Below are positions 60,464 through 64,000 of a stretch of DNA of 64,000 nucleotides, one piece after another. Position numbers and translations under genes: made by a program. Numbering within the stretch: the stretch's first letter is position 1; every line of letters starts with the position of its first letter. Source of the stretch: Clostridiaceae bacterium (lineage in GTDB: Bacteria; Bacillota; Clostridia; DSM-8532); contig JAAYLX010000041.1 in the NCBI GenBank assembly GCA_012521705.1, positions 1-64,000 on the forward strand. Reading direction: 5' to 3'. The notes below the pieces were generated by a model, which saw nothing but the letters and a program-made list of their open reading frames with translations, had not been told where the DNA came from and did not search any database.

Positions 60464-63199
60464 ATGAAGCTTTTGGAGAAGATTTTTGGCAGTTATGCGG
60501 ACAAAGAATTAAAGAGGATTAAACCTATTGTTGATCATATAGAAAACCTGGGACCGGAAATTGCAAAACTGACCGACGCCCAGTTAAGACAAAAGACAGA
60601 TGAATTTAAAAAAAGACTCTCCCAGGGGGAGACTTTGGATGATATATTACCTGAGGCCTATGCGGTAGTTCGTGAAGCTGCAACCAGGGTCATAGGAGAA
60701 CGCCATTTCAGAGTCCAGCTCATAGGCGGCATAATTCTGCACCAGGGCCGTATCGCAGAAATGAAAACCGGTGAAGGTAAAACTTTGACGGCAACCCTGC
60801 CGTTGTATCTCAATGCCCTTACAGGCAAAGGAGCCCATTTGGTTACGGTCAATGACTATCTAGCAAAATACCAGGCCGAACTCATGGGTAAGATTTATAA
60901 TTTCCTTGGCCTGAGCGTGGGCGTAATCATTCACGGCCTGGATAACAACCAGAGAAAGGAAGCCTATGCCTGTGATATTACCTACGGAACCAACAACGAG
61001 TTCGGATTTGATTATTTGCGTGACAACATGGTGGTTTACAAGGACCACATGGTCCAGAGGGGACTTAATTACGCCATTGTTGACGAAGTTGACTCGATAT
61101 TGATAGATGAGGCAAGGACCCCGCTAATTATTTCTGGGCAGGGTGAAAAATCAACGGACCTGTACGAGAAAGTTGATGTATTCGTAAGAAGGCTTTCAAA
61201 AGCAATTTTTAAAGAGACAGATGACAAAGAATTCGCCGATGAAACCGATGCAGACTATATAGTAGATGAAAAGGCCCATACCGCGACATTGACAGCAAAG
61301 GGTGTTGAAAAGGCCGAAAAGTACTTCGGCGTTGAGAACCTTTCCGATATAGAAAACATGACTCTTTCACACCACATTAACCAGGCTCTGAAGGCCCATG
61401 GTCTGATGAGAAAAGATGTGGACTATGTGGTAAAGGACGATGAAGTAATTATTGTCGATGAGTTCACAGGAAGACTGATGTATGGAAGAAGATATTCCGA
61501 CGGTCTCCACCAGGCGATAGAAGCCAAGGAAGGCGTAAAAGTGGAACATGAGAGTAAAACCCTTGCCACTATAACCTTCCAGAACTATTTCAGAATGTAT
61601 AGCAAGCTTGCGGGTATGACAGGTACCGCGCTTACCGAGGAGCAGGAATTCAGGGCAATATACAACCTGGATGTTATTCCCATTCCTACAAACCTCCCCG
61701 TAATTCGTGTGGATCATGACGATGTGGTTTACAAAACCAAGAGAGGAAAGTTTAATGCAGTTCTTCAGGATATCATAGAGAGCAATAAAAAAGGCCAGCC
61801 TGTATTGGTTGGTACCATTTCCATTGAAACTTCCGAAATGCTGAGTAATCTTCTGAAGAAACACGGTATAAAACATAATGTCCTCAATGCCAAGTATCAT
61901 GAGAAAGAAGCTGAAATAGTCGCCCAGGCAGGGAAATATGGTGCGGTTACAATATCCACCAATATGGCCGGCCGTGGTACCGACATAAAACTTGGAGGTA
62001 ACCCCGAGTTTCTTGCCAAACAGGAGATGCGCAAGATGGGGATGGATGAGGCTCTTATTGCCGCCTCAGTGAGCTTCAATGAAACTGATGACGAAGAAAT
62101 ATTAAAGGCCAGGAAAATTTTCAAAGAGCTTCATGACAAGTTCAAAGTTGAAACCGACAGAGAGAAGGAGCTTGTAATAAAAGCCGGAGGCCTCAAGATA
62201 ATAGGTACCGAACGGCATGAATCCCGCCGTATCGACAACCAGTTGAGAGGACGTTCAGGAAGACAGGGAGACCCGGGCGAATCCCGCTTTTATATTTCTC
62301 TTGAAGATGACCTGATGCGTTTATTCGGTTCAGAGCGTATTGAACGCATGGTGGATGCACTTGGGCTTGAAGAGGACCAGCCTATTGAAGCAAAACTGCT
62401 TTCAAATGCTATTGAAAGCGCCCAGAAGAAGATAGAGGGCATTAACTTCCAGCGGCGCAAGAATGTCCTTGAGTACGACGATGTCATGAATAAACAGCGT
62501 GAAGTTATTTATTCACAGCGCGCCATGGTTTTGAATGATGAAAATATCAAGAGTTATATAGAAAAGATGATAGACAACATTTCCGGCAGCATAGTCAGCA
62601 TGTACTGCAGTGAGAGCGCAAATCCTGCAGACTGGGACATAAGTTCACTGGTCAATTATGCAGAGACCATTATGTTGCCCAAGGGAACCCTCAATGCAAA
62701 GGAAATCGGAAGTTCCATAAAAACTTCCCAGGAGCTGAGGGAACTGATACGCGACAAGGCCATGAGGCTGTACCAGCAAAAAGAGCAGGAATTCGGGGAA
62801 GAACTCATGCGCGAGCTTGAAAGGCGCATTCTGCTTAAAACTGTGGACGAGAAATGGATGGATCATATTGATAATATGGACCAGCTTAAATACGGTATTG
62901 GTCTTAGAGCTTACGGACAGCATGATCCTGTTGTTGAATACAAACGTGAAGGCTTTGAAATGTTTGATGAAATGATAAATAACATTCAGCAGGATACTGT
63001 TAAGATGCTTCTCCGTATCCAAAAAGAACATGTAACGGTTAAGCGTGAGCAAGTAGCAAAACCCACAGAGGCAAGCCATGGCGACAGCGGCCCGCAAAAA
63101 CCTGTAAAGCGGGATGCTGTAAAGGTAGGAAGAAATGATCCCTGCCCGTGCGGAAGCGGCAAGAAATACAAGAAGTGCTGCGGCGCCAACCAAGGTTGA
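60464..63199 (+). CDS. secA: Preprotein translocase ATPase SecA
   Basis: A 911-aa motor that drives proteins through SecYEG. Walker [12 protein letters not shown] (about 100-110), DEAD-like [19 protein letters not shown], preprotein-crosslinking domain (about 225-370), NBD2 with [15 protein letters not shown] and [15 protein letters not shown], the wing/scaffold helices, and a C-terminal zinc tail [13 protein letters not shown]. Longer than the Bacillus form (about 840 aa) because of a spaced linker before the zinc tail. AAAGGAG lies upstream and the ATG follows the previous stop with no gap. Single copy in this window. Confidence 0.97.
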   Translation: MKLLEKIFGSYADKELKRIKPIVDHIENLGPEIAKLTDAQLRQKTDEFKKRLSQGETLDDILPEAYAVVREAATRVIGERHFRVQLIGGIILHQGRIAEMKTGEGKTLTATLPLYLNALTGKGAHLVTVNDYLAKYQAELMGKIYNFLGLSVGVIIHGLDNNQRKEAYACDITYGTNNEFGFDYLRDNMVVYKDHMVQRGLNYAIVDEVDSILIDEARTPLIISGQGEKSTDLYEKVDVFVRRLSKAIFKETDDKEFADETDADYIVDEKAHTATLTAKGVEKAEKYFGVENLSDIENMTLSHHINQALKAHGLMRKDVDYVVKDDEVIIVDEFTGRLMYGRRYSDGLHQAIEAKEGVKVEHESKTLATITFQNYFRMYSKLAGMTGTALTEEQEFRAIYNLDVIPIPTNLPVIRVDHDDVVYKTKRGKFNAVLQDIIESNKKGQPVLVGTISIETSEMLSNLLKKHGIKHNVLNAKYHEKEAEIVAQAGKYGAVTISTNMAGRGTDIKLGGNPEFLAKQEMRKMGMDEALIAASVSFNETDDEEILKARKIFKELHDKFKVETDREKELVIKAGGLKIIGTERHESRRIDNQLRGRSGRQGDPGESRFYISLEDDLMRLFGSERIERMVDALGLEEDQPIEAKLLSNAIESAQKKIEGINFQRRKNVLEYDDVMNKQREVIYSQRAMVLNDENIKSYIEKMIDNISGSIVSMYCSESANPADWDISSLVNYAETIMLPKGTLNAKEIGSSIKTSQELRELIRDKAMRLYQQKEQEFGEELMRELERRILLKTVDEKWMDHIDNMDQLKYGIGLRAYGQHDPVVEYKREGFEMFDEMINNIQQDTVKMLLRIQKEHVTVKREQVAKPTEASHGDSGPQKPVKRDAVKVGRNDPCPCGSGKKYKKCCGANQG

Positions 63200-63417
63200 A
63201 AGATTAATTTATTTGTTTTGTCATATTATTAAATTATTGATGTAAATTTACCGTTATAAATATATAGTGATATATATTTTGTTAAATCATGATAAAATAT
63301 AATTTGGATTGAACATTTTCACAATTTTATATATCTGGTTCAGCCTTGGTTTCATCTATGCCCAGCCTATGCCTTGTCTTGCCAATTATTTGATTTTACT
63401 TTTTCTGGAGGGTTAGT

Positions 63418-64000
63418 ATGTTTAGTATTAGTGAAGAACTGTCTAATTATCAACCCATCGACCTGGCTAACATCGAGAATAAAATCGGTGCCATACCGGA
63501 GGACATTAAAATGGCCACCGAATTATATAATAAAGCCCTTTCGGAGATGGGCAACAAAAACGAGGATATAGCGATAATCGCACTGAAAAAGGCAATTTCT
63601 CTGTATCCCGATTTTTATGAGGCCATGAACCTGTTGGGGCTCTGTTATTTAAGTCTCGGTGAAAGTGATAAAGCGAGGGAGCAGTTTTCCAGGGTTATCA
63701 AACTGGATGACAGCGGGTTGCGCGCCAACCGGTATCTCAACCAACTGGACGGAACTTCTGAAGATGATGTCAAAAAACCATCTAACACAAAAAGACGTTC
63801 AAAACCAGCATCCAACCTTCTTTCCAAAGTGGCGACCGGTCTGGCTCCAGAGTCAAAACCCAATTATTATTTGAAGTACATAGCCGGATTTGTCGCAGGC
63901 ATTCTTGTATTTCTCATTGTCTGGCTTCTATTGCCGGGAAATAAACCGCTTATTATAGATTTTTCAGGCTTGCTTGGTAAATCGGCCAAGTACCAGGCAA
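63418..64000 (+). CDS. TPR-containing membrane protein, 3' end beyond the window
   Basis: An open frame from ATG 63418 with CTGGAGGG 5 bases upstream runs to the window edge, 194 codons so far. Residues about 30-110 hold TPR repeats (ALKKAISLYPDFYEAMNLLGLCYLSLGESDKAREQFSRVI), then a Lys/Ser-rich linker and one membrane helix (YIAGFVAGILVFLIVWLLL, about 155-175). The TPR part is cytoplasmic in this layout and likely binds partner proteins. The function is unknown; the position after secA hints at nothing firm. Confidence 0.85.
   Translation, partial: MFSISEELSNYQPIDLANIENKIGAIPEDIKMATELYNKALSEMGNKNEDIAIIALKKAISLYPDFYEAMNLLGLCYLSLGESDKAREQFSRVIKLDDSGLRANRYLNQLDGTSEDDVKKPSNTKRRSKPASNLLSKVATGLAPESKPNYYLKYIAGFVAGILVFLIVWLLLPGNKPLIIDFSGLLGKSAKYQA

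Overview
The window looks like chromosomal DNA of a low-GC, spore-forming anaerobic clostridium. Supporting signs are AAGGAGG-type ribosome sites with frequent TTG/GTG starts, a T-box leader, a tandem glycine riboswitch, SLH-type surface proteins, a SPOCS (DUF3794) protein, DUF4364 and a standalone [FeFe]-hydrogenase-like protein. A cellulolytic relative of Acetivibrio (Clostridium) thermocellus is my inference, not something the sequence proves. I see no rRNA, tRNA, CRISPR array, prophage or intact transposon.

Layout. 1-7.7 kb: remnant of a DMT transporter, an [FeFe]-hydrogenase-like protein, an acyl-CoA synthetase, a phosphate transporter with its DUF47 partner, a GC-rich inverted/direct repeat element (5929-6276) and a DUF5692 membrane protein. 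7.7-14.5 kb: SLH-M13 metallopeptidase, ketopantoate reductase-like protein, a 35-aa membrane peptide, an oligo-1,6-glucosidase-type GH13 enzyme, a 63-aa small protein and a SPOCS protein. 14.7-17.8 kb: an efflux-type operon (N-terminally truncated membrane fusion protein, TetR, TolC-like) behind a palindromic operator, with no pump gene. 17.8-26.3 kb: T-box/thrS, holA, then a PhoB-like regulator and its probable kinase with cdaA-cdaR (c-di-AMP synthesis) between them. 26.3-31.7 kb: Crp/Fnr regulator, thioredoxin, lipoprotein cyclophilin, DUF218 protein, DUF4364 protein, surface 5'-nucleotidase with LysM.

31.9-37.9 kb: aconitase, isocitrate dehydrogenase, a HAD phosphatase and citrate synthase. 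These are the enzymes of the oxidative TCA branch from acetyl-CoA plus oxaloacetate to 2-oxoglutarate; citrate synthase has its own promoter with a 20-bp palindrome over the -10. 38.0-44.7 kb: surface transglutaminase-like protein, then smc-ftsY. 44.7-46.9 kb: promoter, tandem glycine riboswitch, terminator and serA. 47.2-52.1 kb: rimO-pgsA, then rpsO and pnp with a strong leader stem-loop. 52.1-58.1 kb: glgA-nth-FtsA-like protein-diguanylate cyclase, closely packed. 58.2-60.0 kb: cheW and argJ on the minus strand. 60.1-64 kb: yerC-like regulator, secA and a TPR membrane protein that runs off the end.

Most of the window is housekeeping. The points most worth a second look are the repeat element at 5.9-6.3 kb, the incomplete efflux operon, the two-component/c-di-AMP interleaving, the palindromic citrate synthase promoter, the glycine riboswitch on serA, the pnp leader hairpin and the large FtsA-like protein next to a diguanylate cyclase. 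I found no convincing candidate for a wholly new multi-gene system.
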